Assembly: GCA_012964265.1 (NCBI GenBank) | Contig: DTUH01000315.1 | Span: forward strand, 1-24,063 | Length of the DNA stretch: 24,063 nt | Reading direction: 5' to 3' | DNA from: Candidatus Lambdaproteobacteria bacterium | GTDB taxonomy: Bacteria > SAR324 > NAC60-12 | Shown: positions 23,839 to 24,063 of the stretch, piece by piece | Numbering within the stretch: position 1 is the first letter of the stretch | How the letters are laid out: each line of letters starts with the position of its first letter | Program-made: the position numbers and the translations under genes | The notes under the pieces: generated by a model | What the model saw: the letters and a program-made list of their open reading frames with translations, nothing else | Databases searched by the model: none | What the model was told of the DNA's origin: nothing

Positions 23839-23865
23839 ATTTTCGAATTTGGATTTTCGAATTTG
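23839..23865. repeat. Tandem 13-bp direct repeat in the leader of the 79-aa gene
   Basis: ATTTTCGAATTTG occurs twice (23839-23851 and 23853-23865), separated by one base, a 14-bp period. Each copy contains the palindrome TTCGAA. It lies 50-76 bases upstream of the 79-aa gene, on a scale that fits a pair of protein-binding sites. Confidence 0.75.
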
Positions 23866-23962
23866 TCGCCAATGCAGTCGAAAGTTTTTACGGTCTTAAT
23901 CTCTATATAGCAAAATTGTTGCCTGAAAATAAAATCAATCAGGAAAAAGTTGAAACGTTTTT

Positions 23963-23995
23963 ATAATACGGGCTTAATATATTGTTTATACAATA
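23963..23995 (-). promoter_or_regulatory. Candidate promoter and palindromic operator for the 79/618-aa genes
   Basis: On the minus strand TTGTAT (23993-23988) and TATTAT (23968-23963) are 19 bases apart. The perfect inverted repeat TATTGT-TTAT-ACAATA (23980-23995) covers the -35 element, as an operator would. The spacing is not ideal, so this is tentative. Confidence 0.35.
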
Positions 23996-23996
23996 C

Positions 23997-24023
23997 AAAT
24001 TATTATTTGTCTAATAATAATTT
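23997..24023. repeat. Perfect 11-bp AT-only inverted repeat
   Basis: AAATTATTATT (23997-24007) and AATAATAATTT (24013-24023) are exact reverse complements with a 5-base loop. A second perfect dyad, CAAAT-TATT-ATTTG (23996-24009), overlaps it. No GC pairs are present, so it is a poor terminator and more likely a binding site or an unwinding element. Confidence 0.7.
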
Positions 24024-24063
24024 TTAAAGAATTAATTTTTATAATTTAAAATTGCGTTGATCA

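Overview
The window looks like a chromosomal segment of a Gram-negative, proteobacterium-like organism of moderate GC. The evidence is an RND efflux pump, an LpoA/LppC-type periplasmic protein, an Omp85-type barrel fragment, predicted lipoproteins and a selenocysteine elongation factor (SelB). A marine deltaproteobacterial-type lineage such as SAR324 would fit, but that is only an impression and there is no rRNA or marker gene to test it. No tRNA, rRNA, insertion sequence or CRISPR array was found.

Layout. (1) 1-7554, plus strand: a tightly packed run of an NAPE-PLD-like metallo-beta-lactamase-fold hydrolase, an OmpR-type response regulator, a CpxA-like sensor kinase, an RND adaptor and an RND pump. 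The junctions are overlaps or short gaps, which suggests one stress-controlled efflux operon. The adaptor appears to lack the alpha-hairpin that normally docks to TolC, and no outer membrane factor is present. (2) 7655-9706, minus strand: a truncated and frameshifted Omp85-type barrel remnant lies behind an exported carotenoid-oxygenase-family protein. (3) 9707-10190: a gene-free stretch with several inverted repeats. (4) 10191-10782: a HigB/HigA toxin-antitoxin pair. (5) 10914-13309, minus strand: a TIGR01777 sugar-epimerase-like protein, a HAD phosphatase and an unrecognised secreted protein. (6) 13539-17974, plus strand: selB overlapping an LpoA/LppC-like protein with a periplasmic-binding fold. 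(7) 18031-18498, minus strand: an unrecognised protein. (8) 18816-21609, plus strand: a persulfide-stress operon with a BigR/SqrR-type repressor, a persulfide dioxygenase-rhodanese fusion, a TauE/SafE exporter and a DUF1634-like membrane protein. (9) 21654-23789, minus strand: a 79-aa and a 618-aa protein that I do not recognise. They lie behind an AT-rich control region with a tandem 13-bp repeat and several perfect inverted repeats.

Two modules make clear functional sense. In the first, a two-component system reads an envelope signal and probably controls the RND pump beside it. In the second, a repressor carrying both persulfide-sensing cysteines controls oxidation of persulfides and export of the sulfite product. 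The parts most likely to be new are the hairpin-less adaptor, the unknown 618/79-aa pair with its control region, and a strong excess of the palindromic hexamer TCCGGA (about 59 copies by hand count against roughly 4 expected).
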